From UBA1444 sp964601085 (GTDB taxonomy: Bacteria; Bacillota; Negativicutes; UBA1444): DNA of 64,000 nt. How positions within the stretch are numbered: the first letter of the stretch is position 1; each line of letters opens with the position of its first letter. The translations under genes and the position numbers were made by a program. Below the pieces are notes generated by a model that was not told the DNA's origin, ran no database searches, and saw nothing but the letters and a program-made list of their open reading frames with translations. Below, piece after piece: positions 15,233-23,935 of the stretch. The DNA lies in assembly GCA_964601085.1 (NCBI GenBank), contig CAZRLN010000004.1, forward strand, positions 1-64,000. The letters are read 5' to 3'.

Positions 15233-16957
15233 ATGATAATACGGGAGTTCTTAATACGGCATTGGCCGTTCTATTTATTGGGCATTACACTGCTGATCGT
15301 TACGGATTTATTGTCGTTGCTGATTCCGCGCACCATTGGTCAGGCCATCGACACGATTGGCGGCGGCAACGGCAATGTCACGGACGCCCTGTGGTTTCTT
15401 GCGGCTGTCGCCGCAGCCATGGCGGTGCTCCGCTTTTTTTATCGGGAATGCATTATGGGAACGACAAGGCGGCTCGAATATTTTTTGCGGAACAAATTAT
15501 TTCGACATGCTCTCTATTTGCCGATGAGTGTTTATGATGAAGCAGGGCCTGGCAAAGTAATGGCGCTGGCGGTGAATGACGTTACTTCCGTCCGGGTTGC
15601 GGTAGGACTGGGGATCATGTTGCTGGTCGATGCGGGGGTCATGGGTTTGGTTTCGTTCGCCGTGATGTTTCGGAGTATTGATCCGGCGTTGACTCTCTGG
15701 GCGGTAGCGCCGCTGCCTCTGGTGTTCTTTGCCGCCGCCTTGCTGGGGAAGACCGTGCATGAACGGTTTCGACGGGTGCAGGAACGGTTCAGCGCGCTGA
15801 CGGAATTTACCCAGGAACTGTTCGGCGGGGCGAAAGTCGTGAAGGCTTTCGGGGCGGAGGAAACGCTGACCGGCCGGTTTATCGACGTGAACCGGGACAA
15901 TATGACAGCTAATTTGGCACTGGCCAGAATACAGGCGGTCTATATCCCGATCACCCATGTGGCGCCGCTGGCCTGCTACGCGGTGGCGCTGGGACTGGGC
16001 GGACGACTGATTATTGATGGCCGGATCAGCGTGGGCGATTTGGCGGCCTTCACCGGCTATCTTGGCCTGATCATCTGGCCGGTGATGGGATTGGGCTATT
16101 TGATCAACATCGTACAGCGAGGAAAAGCCTCATGGCTACGAATTCGTGACTTTTTAGCCATTCCGCCGTATGAAAACAGGAATCAAACCGGAGAGACCGA
16201 TAAGCCATCGGAAGTGGGCGGCGAACTCGAACTGCGGGATCTGACCTTTCAATATCCTCTGGCGGCTGCTCCCAGTCTGCAGGGCGTTTCGGTGCGGATT
16301 CCCGCTGGCGCGACGGTCGGCATCGTCGGCCGGACCGGCTCCGGCAAGACTACGCTCCTTCGACTGTTGCTGCGCCTGTATCCGGTTCCGGACGGTAAGA
16401 TTTTCTTGGGCGGAGTGGAGATCAACCAACTTGACTACACCCGGCTGCGTTCAGCGATTGGCTATGTGCCGCAGGATGCTGCGCTGTTTTCGGCCACGAT
16501 TGCCGAAAACATCACGTTTGGGCAGCCGTACGAAAGGCGGGAGGTGATGGAAGCCGCCCAGACAGCCGTAGTGCGGGAGGATATCGATTCCCGGGCGGAA
16601 GGGTTTGGTTCGGTTTTGGGCGAAAAAGGAACCCGCCTTTCCGGCGGGCAGCGTCAACGGGTCGCGGTGGCCCGGGCCTTGATCCGGCGACCGTCCCTGC
16701 TGTTGTTGGATGATGTGTTTTCGGCGCTGGATTACCGGACTCAGACCGAGTTGATCGAGAACCTTCGTGAAGTCGAATCGGGTCGGACGACGCTGATCGT
16801 GTCGCAACGAGTGGCGGCGGTGAAACATGCCCGGTTTATCCTGGTCATGGATGGCGGACGGATTGCGGAAACGGGAACGCATGACGAGCTGATTGCCTCC
16901 GGCGGCCTGTATCATCGCCTGTATGAGCAGCAACTGGCGGCGGGGGAAGTGTCATGA
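15233..16957 (+). CDS. Heterodimeric ABC exporter subunit with degenerate ATPase site
   Basis: A half-transporter of 574 residues: six membrane helices (about 1-290) then an ATPase domain. Walker A is GRTGSGKTTLL, the signature LSGGQRQRVAVARAL, and Walker B LLLLDDVFSALD, in which the catalytic Glu is replaced by Asp. This is the pattern of the degenerate partner in BmrC/BmrD and TM287/288 exporters. It overlaps its partner by four bases (ATGA), so they form a pair. Known relatives export drugs or peptides; the substrate is unknown. The ATG at 15233 has only a purine-rich ribosome site (AAGAAGAG). A stronger GGGGAGG serves an overlapping GTG frame at 15193, possibly a coupling leader. Confidence 0.88.
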   Translation: MIIREFLIRHWPFYLLGITLLIVTDLLSLLIPRTIGQAIDTIGGGNGNVTDALWFLAAVAAAMAVLRFFYRECIMGTTRRLEYFLRNKLFRHALYLPMSVYDEAGPGKVMALAVNDVTSVRVAVGLGIMLLVDAGVMGLVSFAVMFRSIDPALTLWAVAPLPLVFFAAALLGKTVHERFRRVQERFSALTEFTQELFGGAKVVKAFGAEETLTGRFIDVNRDNMTANLALARIQAVYIPITHVAPLACYAVALGLGGRLIIDGRISVGDLAAFTGYLGLIIWPVMGLGYLINIVQRGKASWLRIRDFLAIPPYENRNQTGETDKPSEVGGELELRDLTFQYPLAAAPSLQGVSVRIPAGATVGIVGRTGSGKTTLLRLLLRLYPVPDGKIFLGGVEINQLDYTRLRSAIGYVPQDAALFSATIAENITFGQPYERREVMEAAQTAVVREDIDSRAEGFGSVLGEKGTRLSGGQRQRVAVARALIRRPSLLLLDDVFSALDYRTQTELIENLREVESGRTTLIVSQRVAAVKHARFILVMDGGRIAETGTHDELIASGGLYHRLYEQQLAAGEVS

Positions 16958-18729
16958 GCCTGTATTACCGGGGACGGGAGTATGAAGGTGAGCAGGGTGG
17001 GAAAAGCCGGCTGGCCGATCAACAGTTGTTAGGTTCGTTGTGGAAATTGGCGAGGCCGGTGCGCCCGCTGCTGGCCGGCGCGTTTTTGCTGATGCTGTTG
17101 GGGACGGCGGCGGATCTCGTACGCCCCTACATGATGAAAATGGCCATCGATACTTATGTCACGGCGAAAGATCTGCCCGGGTTGGAGACGTTATTCGCGG
17201 TTTATATGGCGACGATTGGGCTCAGCCTGGTTCTGGCTTTTGGCGAGAATCTTTTCTTGCAAAAAGCGGGACAGCAAGTAATTTTTGCGGTGCGGGAAAA
17301 AGTGTTCCGCCATATTCTTGGGCAGCCGGTCGAAAACTTGGAGGCGCAGCCGGTCGGCCGCCTGGTGACCCGTGTGACGAATGATACCGACGCGGTCAAA
17401 GACTTGTACACCGAAGTGATCGTGGCGTTCGCGAGCGATGCGGTCATGCTGGCGGGAATTATCGCCGCGATGTTGGCGATCCATTGGCAACTGGCCCTGC
17501 TTTCCTTTGCCATCTTACCGTTGATGGCGCTGCTGGCCGCCGCCTATCAGCGTTTCGCCCGCCGGGCGTACCGGGCCGTTCGCGAAAAAACCGCCGCCGT
17601 GAACTCCTATATTCAGGAACGGCTCAACGGCATTGGCGTGATCAAGGCATTTGGCGTGTTCGATGTCACGGAACGGGGATTCCAACGGGTAAATGACGAG
17701 TATCTGCAGGCAGGATTGACGGAGATGCGGACGTTTGCCGCCTTCCGACCGTTGGTGGATCTCATGTATGTGTTGGCGGTGATTTTGGTGTTGCATTTTA
17801 GCGACGTCGAGTCCCGGGCCGCTGGAATCGAGATCGGCACCGTCATCGCTTTTCTTCGATATATGGAGAAATTTTTCTGGCCGATCAAGGATTTGGCGGA
17901 AAAGTACAGTTTGTTGCAGTCGGCGTTGGCGGCGGCGGAGCGGATTCAACCGATGCTGACGGAACCGGCCGAATTCGACTCCGGTATTGCTCCAGCTCAT
18001 CGTTGCGCCCCGGCCCGCATCGATTTTGACGATGTCTGGTTCGCGTATGAAGAAAATGCCTGGGTACTGTCCGGGGTGACTTTTACTGTGCCGGCCGGAG
18101 CGTTTTATGGTATCGCTGGCCTGTCCGGCTCCGGCAAGACAACGCTTTTGAGTTTGCTGCTTCGGTTTTATGAGCCGCAGAAAGGCCGGATACTGCTTGA
18201 CGGGACCGATATCCGGGAGATTTCGCCAGCGGTGTTGCGTCACCGATTAAGTATCGTTTTTCAGGATGTCCATATCTTCAAAGGTACCGTGGCGGAAAAC
18301 ATTTCCCTGTACGATCCCAAAATCACTCGCGACCGGGTCCGGGCGGCGGCGGAGCTGGCCAACCTGGCGCCGTTCATCGAAAAAATGCCGCAAGGCTATG
18401 ATACACAGGCGGGCTATCTCGGTTCGACCCTGTCGGCGGGGCAGCGGCAGTTATTGTCGTTCGCCCGGGCCTTGGCCACACCGGCCGACGTACTGGTTCT
18501 CGACGAAGCGACTTCCAGCATCGACAGCTACACGGAAGCCCTGGTCCAGACTGCGCTGGAAAAAGCGGCGGCCCAACGGACGATGCTGGTGGTGGCGCAC
18601 CGGTTGTCCACCATCGTGAACGCCGACCGGATCCTGCTCATGCATCAGGGCCGAGTCGTGGAACAAGGAACTCATACCGAACTGATGGCGATCGGCGGGC
18701 AGTATGCCCGGTTGTATGAATGTCAGTAA
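16954..18729 (+). CDS. Heterodimeric ABC exporter subunit with consensus ATPase site
   Basis: Partner of the preceding gene, 591 residues: an N-terminal tail, six membrane helices (about 30-320) and an ATPase domain with Walker A GLSGSGKTTLL, signature LSAGQRQLLSFARAL and Walker B VLVLDEATSSID with the catalytic Glu intact. The asymmetry (Asp in the first, Glu here) marks a heterodimer with one active hydrolysis site. The start overlaps the upstream stop in ATGA. No regulator gene is adjacent. Confidence 0.88.
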   Translation: MSLYYRGREYEGEQGGKSRLADQQLLGSLWKLARPVRPLLAGAFLLMLLGTAADLVRPYMMKMAIDTYVTAKDLPGLETLFAVYMATIGLSLVLAFGENLFLQKAGQQVIFAVREKVFRHILGQPVENLEAQPVGRLVTRVTNDTDAVKDLYTEVIVAFASDAVMLAGIIAAMLAIHWQLALLSFAILPLMALLAAAYQRFARRAYRAVREKTAAVNSYIQERLNGIGVIKAFGVFDVTERGFQRVNDEYLQAGLTEMRTFAAFRPLVDLMYVLAVILVLHFSDVESRAAGIEIGTVIAFLRYMEKFFWPIKDLAEKYSLLQSALAAAERIQPMLTEPAEFDSGIAPAHRCAPARIDFDDVWFAYEENAWVLSGVTFTVPAGAFYGIAGLSGSGKTTLLSLLLRFYEPQKGRILLDGTDIREISPAVLRHRLSIVFQDVHIFKGTVAENISLYDPKITRDRVRAAAELANLAPFIEKMPQGYDTQAGYLGSTLSAGQRQLLSFARALATPADVLVLDEATSSIDSYTEALVQTALEKAAAQRTMLVVAHRLSTIVNADRILLMHQGRVVEQGTHTELMAIGGQYARLYECQ

Positions 18730-18813
18730 GATTTTGGTTGTGCGGCAGGAAGTTGGCCGGTTAATCTTGAATTAATTCTAATAACTCATCCTACTTCAGT
18801 CTGAGGGGGTTGA

Positions 18814-18960
18814 ATGATGGGGACGATTTCCAGAAACAAGGGAAAACGCTTGCACAACCGGAATGAAATCAACCGATTAAACCAGAAGGCGCTGTACATC
18901 GGCGGTGTAGCGGCGGGAGGAATTCTCGCATTGATTGTATTTTCGTTTCTGACATCGTAA
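18814..18960 (+). CDS. Small single-span membrane protein (48 aa)
   Basis: Unrecognised. A basic N-terminal half (ISRNKGKRLHNRNEINRLNQ) is followed by one hydrophobic helix (ALYIGGVAAGGILALIVFSF) and ends at LTS. GAGGGGG lies four bases before the first ATG and seven before a second in-frame ATG (18817). It lies between the exporter pair and the amidohydrolase; the next gene starts 38 bases later with its own ribosome site, so the two may be co-transcribed. The clear ribosome site and the charged-then-hydrophobic layout support it. Confidence 0.6.
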   Translation: MMGTISRNKGKRLHNRNEINRLNQKALYIGGVAAGGILALIVFSFLTS

Positions 18961-18998
18961 ATACCGGGCAGCCGGAGAGCTGCGAAAGGAGAGGGCGA

Positions 18999-20225
18999 AT
19001 GGACAGGGATTGGGTATTGCACGTGCTGGACACAATATCGGGATTCAGCCGCGGTGAAATTGGCATCACCCGTCTGGCGTTGTCGGAGGACGAATTGAAA
19101 GCCCGTGGCTATGTCACCGGCTTGATGCAGGAACTGGGCATGAAAATCCGGGTGGATGGCATCGGCAATATCATCGGACGACTGGAAGGGACTGACCCGG
19201 CGGCGGCGCCGGTCATCGCCGGTTCGCATCTGGATTCGGTGCCGGAAGGCGGCCGTTATGACGGCGTGCTGGGTGTCGTGGGAGGATTGGCGGCCATTCG
19301 ACGGATCAAGGCGGAAGGAAAAACGAAGCATCCGTTGGAACTGATTATCTTTACCGCTGAAGAGTCCAGTCGGTTTGGGTACGCTACCATGGGCAGCAAG
19401 GCCATGGCCGGAGTGGCGGATGTTAAAGGTTGGACGAAGGCCAAAGACCCGCAGGGAGTATCTTTTCCCGAAGCGTTGGTTGCAGCGGGGTTGCCGGCGG
19501 ATCAAATCGCCGCGGCATCCCGGGTGGGGGAACCGATTCACGCGTTCGTCGAACTGCATATCGAACAGGGACCGATTCTGGAAGACGAAGAACTGTCGAT
19601 TGGCGTCGTGGAAGCGATTGCAGCGCCTACCCGCTTGAAGATCCGGGTAGAAGGGACGCCGGGGCATTCCGGTACCACGCCGATGGATACTCGGGAAGAT
19701 GCGTTGGTTACGGCGGCGCAGATCGTGCTGGCCGTTCGCGAAGTGACGTTGGCTCGTTACGGAGAAGGAACGGTGGGAACGGTCGGCAATCTAAAGGTGC
19801 ATCCAGGAGTGATGAATGTGATTCCCGGCCTGGCCGAACTTTGGGTCGACATTCGCGGCGTTGACCACGACAGCATCGTGGAGGTTCTTCAGGAGATCAA
19901 GGACGAAATCAGCATTATTGCGGAAGCGGAAGGAACGACAGTTTCAATCGAAGTGCTGACGTCCGACAAACCGGTGAAGCTTCATCCGCTGGTGATTGGC
20001 ATGGTGGAGAACGCCTGCCGTGATCTGAAGGTTTCCTATAAACGGATGAACAGTGGAGCCGGGCATGATGCCATGCACATGGCGGCCCTGGGGCCGACGG
20101 GAATGATCTTCATTCCCTGTGCGAGAGGCATCAGTCATAATCCGGAGGAAGCGGCGGCGCCGGCGGATATTATGACCGGCATCGATGTGCTGACGAGAAC
20201 ATTGAAGGCGTTGGCCGAAGGATAG
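18999..20225 (+). CDS. M20-family amidohydrolase (hydantoinase/carbamoylase type)
   Basis: The 408-residue protein belongs to the Zn-dependent amidase group including N-carbamoyl-L-amino acid hydrolase, allantoate amidohydrolase and beta-ureidopropionase. Metal ligands are in GSHLDSVPEGGRYDGVLG (His/Asp, about residues 75-92), AEESSRFGYA (Glu pair) and FVELHIEQGP (His). The dimerisation-domain motif GHSGTTPMDTREDA and the C-terminal SGAGHDAMHMA are also present. The substrate cannot be fixed from motifs; with pyr and amino-acid transport genes nearby, carbamoyl-amino-acid salvage is possible but not shown. ATG 18999 follows AAAGGAGAGG. Confidence 0.85.
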   Translation: MDRDWVLHVLDTISGFSRGEIGITRLALSEDELKARGYVTGLMQELGMKIRVDGIGNIIGRLEGTDPAAAPVIAGSHLDSVPEGGRYDGVLGVVGGLAAIRRIKAEGKTKHPLELIIFTAEESSRFGYATMGSKAMAGVADVKGWTKAKDPQGVSFPEALVAAGLPADQIAAASRVGEPIHAFVELHIEQGPILEDEELSIGVVEAIAAPTRLKIRVEGTPGHSGTTPMDTREDALVTAAQIVLAVREVTLARYGEGTVGTVGNLKVHPGVMNVIPGLAELWVDIRGVDHDSIVEVLQEIKDEISIIAEAEGTTVSIEVLTSDKPVKLHPLVIGMVENACRDLKVSYKRMNSGAGHDAMHMAALGPTGMIFIPCARGISHNPEEAAAPADIMTGIDVLTRTLKALAEG

Positions 20226-20238
20226 GGGAGTTTACGGA

Positions 20239-20658
20239 TTGTTGCAGCAATATCTGAGAAAAATCTATAGCCAGAATTCGTTTGTAAACCTGCTGGAAAT
20301 GAAATTGATTCATGTCGAACCAGGAAATGCGATATTATCCATGCCGATCGATCCGGCAAAACATACAAATCTTTACAATGTCGCGCACGGCGGGGCACTT
20401 GCCTCCCTGGCCGATACCGCGATGGGTGTGGCGTGCGCCTCACTGGGGCGACGGGTGGTGACGCTTGAATTGAACATGAATTTTATCAAAGCACCGGATT
20501 CCGGAACGGTAATTCGCGCTTGCGGCCGGGTGTTGCACAATGGCGGTCATACGCTGGTGGTCGAATGTGATGTTCTGGGTGAAAAAGAGGTGCTTCTGGG
20601 CAAAGCTCGCGGCACATTCTATGTAGTTGGCAAGTTTGATATGGAAGCAGACCAATAA
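20239..20658 (+). CDS. PaaI-type hotdog-fold thioesterase
   Basis: A 139-residue hotdog protein. The core motif HGGALASLADTAMGVAC matches the PaaI/YdiI group (substrate-binding HGG and the catalytic acidic residue after it), followed by VTLELNMNFIKAP. These enzymes hydrolyse acyl-CoA thioesters, often aryl or short chain, in the cytoplasm. Translation probably begins at TTG 20239 after GGGGAG. It begins 13 bases after the amidohydrolase and is probably co-transcribed with it. Confidence 0.85.
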   Translation: MLQQYLRKIYSQNSFVNLLEMKLIHVEPGNAILSMPIDPAKHTNLYNVAHGGALASLADTAMGVACASLGRRVVTLELNMNFIKAPDSGTVIRACGRVLHNGGHTLVVECDVLGEKEVLLGKARGTFYVVGKFDMEADQ

Positions 20659-20687
20659 AAAATATAATAGACAAAAAGAGGAAATCG

Positions 20688-20745
20688 CAAGCCCCCATCG
20701 AATTGTTAGTATAAATCGAACAATCTAACAATTTGAGGGGGTTTG
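20688..20745 (+). promoter_or_regulatory. Long hairpin covering the TAXI binding-protein ribosome site
   Basis: CAAGCCCCC (20688-20696) pairs with GGGGGTTTG (20737-20745), one G-U pair, and AATTGTTAG (20701-20709) pairs with CTAACAATT (20725-20733), separated by a small internal loop. The right arm contains the GAGGGGG ribosome site and the first base of the possible GTG start 20745. No T run follows, so it is not a terminator. It could silence translation, and the inner AATTGTTAG repeat could also bind a repressor as DNA. Confidence 0.55.
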
Positions 20746-20766
20746 TGCGTGTAAAGAAAACACTGG

Positions 20767-21747
20767 TTGGTTGCAATGGTAGTCCTGGTTGCTCTGTCTA
20801 TGGCGGTCTTCGGCTGCGGCGGCGGGGGCGGCGACAAAAAAGCGGCGCCGGCGAAAATTCAGAACATCAATATCGCTACCGCCACGACCGGTGGGGTTTA
20901 CTACCCGCTTGGCAACGCCATGGCGCAGCTTTTCAATCAGAAGATCCCCGGTATCAAAGCCTCGGCGGGCGCCACGGCCGGTACTCCGCAGAATGTGCTG
21001 CTGATGCAGAAAAAAGAAGCGGAAGTCGCCTTTGCTCAGAACGGCGTTGCCTATTACGCCTTCAACGGCAGAGAAATGTTTAAGGATAAGCCGACTAAAT
21101 TTTTGCGCGGGATTACGAATTTGTATCCGAATGTCATGCATATCGTGGTTGCGGCGAATTCCAACGTAAAGTCGATCAAGGATTTCGAAGGGAAAAAGTT
21201 CGTGCCCGGCGCCATTGGCAGTGCGACCGAAATCAACTCCAAAGAAATTCTTGGCTTGTATGGGCTGGATTACAAAGATAAGAAAAATGTGAAAGGCGAA
21301 TATCTCGGTTATTCCGAGGCGGCGGAAGCATTGAAGGATGGTCGGGTGGACGGAATCCTGATCGCCGGTGGTCTGCCGACATCGGCTGTATTGGATGCCG
21401 CGTCGTCGCTGAAGATTCGCATTTTGTCCCTGGAACCGGACATGATCGCCAAATTGAAACAGACCATGCCCTGGTATTATGAAATCACGATTCCCAAAGG
21501 AACCTACATGGGTCAGACGGAAGACGTGCATACCGTGGCCGTCGCAAATATCTTGATTTGCCGTGACGATTTAAGCACCGATTTAGTATACAATATGACG
21601 AAAACATTGCATGAAAGCCAGAAAGATCTGGTTGCGGCTCATAATGCAGCCAAGGCCATGAAGCTTGAGACTGCACTCAAAGGCATGACGGTGCCACTCC
21701 ATCCCGGTGCTGAAAAATATTACAAGGAGAAGGGAATTGTAAAATAA
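20767..21747 (+). CDS. TRAP transporter substrate-binding protein, TAXI family (frame break at N-terminus)
   Basis: Extracytoplasmic solute receptor for the fused TRAP permease downstream. The mature domain has the TAXI features NIATATTGGVYYPLGNAMAQ, SAGATAGTPQN and AEVAFAQNGVAYYA. A lipobox AVFGCG follows a hydrophobic stretch. The natural signal start (RVKKTLV, from GTG 20745 behind GAGGGGG) is in a different frame from the rest: dropping one G from GGTTGGTT near 20765-20772 would give a seamless signal peptide. As read, translation would have to start at TTG 20767 or ATG 20776 with no ribosome site. This is either a sequence error or a real disabling or phase-variable indel. Substrates of TAXI systems include glutamate and dicarboxylates. 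Confidence 0.85.
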   Translation: MVAMVVLVALSMAVFGCGGGGGDKKAAPAKIQNINIATATTGGVYYPLGNAMAQLFNQKIPGIKASAGATAGTPQNVLLMQKKEAEVAFAQNGVAYYAFNGREMFKDKPTKFLRGITNLYPNVMHIVVAANSNVKSIKDFEGKKFVPGAIGSATEINSKEILGLYGLDYKDKKNVKGEYLGYSEAAEALKDGRVDGILIAGGLPTSAVLDAASSLKIRILSLEPDMIAKLKQTMPWYYEITIPKGTYMGQTEDVHTVAVANILICRDDLSTDLVYNMTKTLHESQKDLVAAHNAAKAMKLETALKGMTVPLHPGAEKYYKEKGIVK

Positions 21748-21764
21748 CCTCGGTTGTCTGTTGG

Positions 21765-21798
21765 TATCGCAGATGGGCGCTTGCGCCCGTCTGCGATA
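21765..21798 (+). terminator. Very stable intercistronic hairpin
   Basis: TATCGCAGATGGGCGC (21765-21780) pairs with GCGCCCGTCTGCGATA (21783-21798). ATTTG follows instead of a T run. It probably causes partial termination or protects the upstream mRNA, giving more binding protein than permease. Confidence 0.6.
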
Positions 21799-21838
21799 TT
21801 TGTATGGTGAAATACGCAACAAGAGGGGAGATTTTGTT

Positions 21839-23800
21839 TTGGCTACGGAAGAAAACAAACCGATTGACAAGTCCGCCATTGATGCGTTTATCAACGAGGA
21901 ATCCGCCGAGAATGTGGATGAAGTCGTTCGCAAATACGAAGCGGAGTCCCGGTTTCGCAAGTTTTCCGGCAATATTGGCAAACTGGTCGCCTTCATCTGT
22001 ATCGCCATGTCCCTGTTTCACCTGTATACCGCCGGGTTTGGCGTGTTGGAAGCCATCAAGCAACGCAATATTCATTTAACATTTTGTCTGGTGTTATCAT
22101 TTTTGATGTATCCGTCCGGGCCCAAGGGCGGCGCCAACCGGATCACCTGGTGGGATTGGATACTGGTTGGGTTGTCGGTTGCCGTTGGTTCCTACTTGAT
22201 GATTATCTATGATGCTCTTGCCAATCGCGGCGGGGTAACCGAGCCGATGGATATTTATATGGGAGGGGTTTTATGCCTGTTGGTGCTGGAGGCGGCGCGG
22301 CGGGCGACTGGAAAGGAATTGCCGATCATGGCGCTGTGCTTTGTCGCGTATGCATTGTTCGGCGACATGATTCCCGGGCAGTTTGGTCATCGGGGATATA
22401 GCCTGGAACGACTGATCGACCATATGTTTCTGACTACCGAAGGGATTTATGGTGTGGCGTTGGGTGTTTCCGCTACCTATATCTTCCTGTTCATTTTATT
22501 TGGCGCATTTCTGACCGAAACCGGCATGGCTAAGTTTTTCAATTCCCTGTCGATGGCCGTTGCCGGCGGATCGCCGGGAGGCCCGGCCAAGGTGGCGGTC
22601 TTTGCCAGCGGGCTGCTGGGGATGATCAACGGCAGCGCGGTCGCCAATGTGGCCACGATTGGCGCCTTCACGATTCCTCTGATGAAAAGCATCGGTTATC
22701 GGCCCCATTTTGCCGGCGCAGTGGAAGCTGTCGCCTCGACGGGCGGACAGATCATGCCGCCGGTTATGGGAGCGGCGGCGTTTGTCATGGCGGAATTTCT
22801 GGGGATGTCCTATACGACGATCATGATTGCGGCGGTAGTCCCGGCGGTCCTGTATTATCTGGCCTGCTGGACGATGATTCATCTGGAAGCGCTGAAACTC
22901 GGTTTGGAAGGGCTTCCTAAGGAACAGTTGCCGAATGCCGGGAAAGTATTGAAAAAGCAGGGGCATCTGTCGATTCCCATCATCGGAATTGTCGCGTTGC
23001 TGTTGTATGGCTTGACGCCGCTGTATGCCGCATTCTTCACCATCATCATGACCATCATCGTCAGCTATATGCGAAAAGACACGGCGATCAGCTTTGCTGG
23101 TTTTGTTCGGGCGTTGGAGAACGGCGCCAAAGGCTCGGTCGGTGTGGCGATGGCCTGCGCCGTAGTCGGGTTTGTGGTGGGAGTGAGCTCGCTTACCAGC
23201 TTAGGGTTGACTTTTGGCGCGAATATCCTGGCGTTTTCCCAGAATAACATGATTATTACATTGGTATTGACGATGATCACCATGTTGATTCTGGGCATGG
23301 GCTTACCGACAACGGCCTGCTATATCGTCGGGGCTACGATTGCCGCTCCGGCATTGATCAAACTGGGGGTTTTGCCCTTGGTTGCCCACTTCTTCGTGTT
23401 CTATTTCGCCTGTCTGTCCAACCTGACGCCGCCAGTTTGTCTGGCCGCCTTTACCGCCGCGGGGATCGCTGGCGCGAGTCCTTACAAAGTGGGTTGGACT
23501 TCGACTCGGTTGGGTGTTGCCGGATTTTTAGTGCCATTTCTGGCCGTATACTCTCCGATGCTGATGTTTGCCGGTAAATTTTCGCCGATTGAATTGACCG
23601 AGGCCATCATTACCGCAGTTGTTGGTGTTGTGGCGTTGAGCGCGGCCCTTGAAAACTGGCTGTTTCGGGCGTGCAAATTCTGGGAAAGGGCATTGCTGTT
23701 TGTTGGCGCCTTGATGCTGATGATCCCCGGCTTGATGACCGATATCGCTGGCGGGATTGCCGTGGCGATCGTCTACTTCGCTCAAAAGCGCAATCAATAG
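21839..23800 (+). CDS. TRAP transporter fused permease subunit (DctQM-type, TAXI system)
   Basis: A 653-residue membrane protein combining the small (4-helix) and large (12-helix) TRAP subunits, the standard form for TAXI systems. It uses the ion gradient to move the solute delivered by the upstream binding protein. Seen: repeated hydrophobic helices, FGAFLTETGMAKFF, the motif GGSPGGPAKVAVFASGLLGM with SAVANV, EAVASTGGQIMPPVMGAAAF, and GMGLPTTACYI near the C-terminal half. TTG 21839 is chosen as start because GAGGGGAG lies eight bases upstream; the frame is open further back to 21761 through the hairpin. Confidence 0.9.
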   Translation: MATEENKPIDKSAIDAFINEESAENVDEVVRKYEAESRFRKFSGNIGKLVAFICIAMSLFHLYTAGFGVLEAIKQRNIHLTFCLVLSFLMYPSGPKGGANRITWWDWILVGLSVAVGSYLMIIYDALANRGGVTEPMDIYMGGVLCLLVLEAARRATGKELPIMALCFVAYALFGDMIPGQFGHRGYSLERLIDHMFLTTEGIYGVALGVSATYIFLFILFGAFLTETGMAKFFNSLSMAVAGGSPGGPAKVAVFASGLLGMINGSAVANVATIGAFTIPLMKSIGYRPHFAGAVEAVASTGGQIMPPVMGAAAFVMAEFLGMSYTTIMIAAVVPAVLYYLACWTMIHLEALKLGLEGLPKEQLPNAGKVLKKQGHLSIPIIGIVALLLYGLTPLYAAFFTIIMTIIVSYMRKDTAISFAGFVRALENGAKGSVGVAMACAVVGFVVGVSSLTSLGLTFGANILAFSQNNMIITLVLTMITMLILGMGLPTTACYIVGATIAAPALIKLGVLPLVAHFFVFYFACLSNLTPPVCLAAFTAAGIAGASPYKVGWTSTRLGVAGFLVPFLAVYSPMLMFAGKFSPIELTEAIITAVVGVVALSAALENWLFRACKFWERALLFVGALMLMIPGLMTDIAGGIAVAIVYFAQKRNQ

Positions 23801-23845
23801 GGCGTTTCTGTGAAAAACTTAACTTGAAAAAGCTGATTTGCGGGC

Positions 23846-23874
23846 TTAACAAAAATTGCCGAATAAGGTATACT
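23846..23874 (+). promoter_or_regulatory. Promoter of the acyl-CoA dehydrogenase gene
   Basis: TTAACA (23846-23851), 17 bases, TATACT (23869-23874), giving a leader of about 55 bases. Confidence 0.7.
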
Positions 23875-23935
23875 TATGCCTAAGGGTCTATTTTTACCCC
23901 GATTACATTATCTGACGATATCGAGGAGGACACGC

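Noticed and set aside
14971..15537. Plus-strand frame across the palindrome into the exporter gene
   Set aside because: Different frame from the exporter, crosses a terminator and the long palindrome, and has no domain content.
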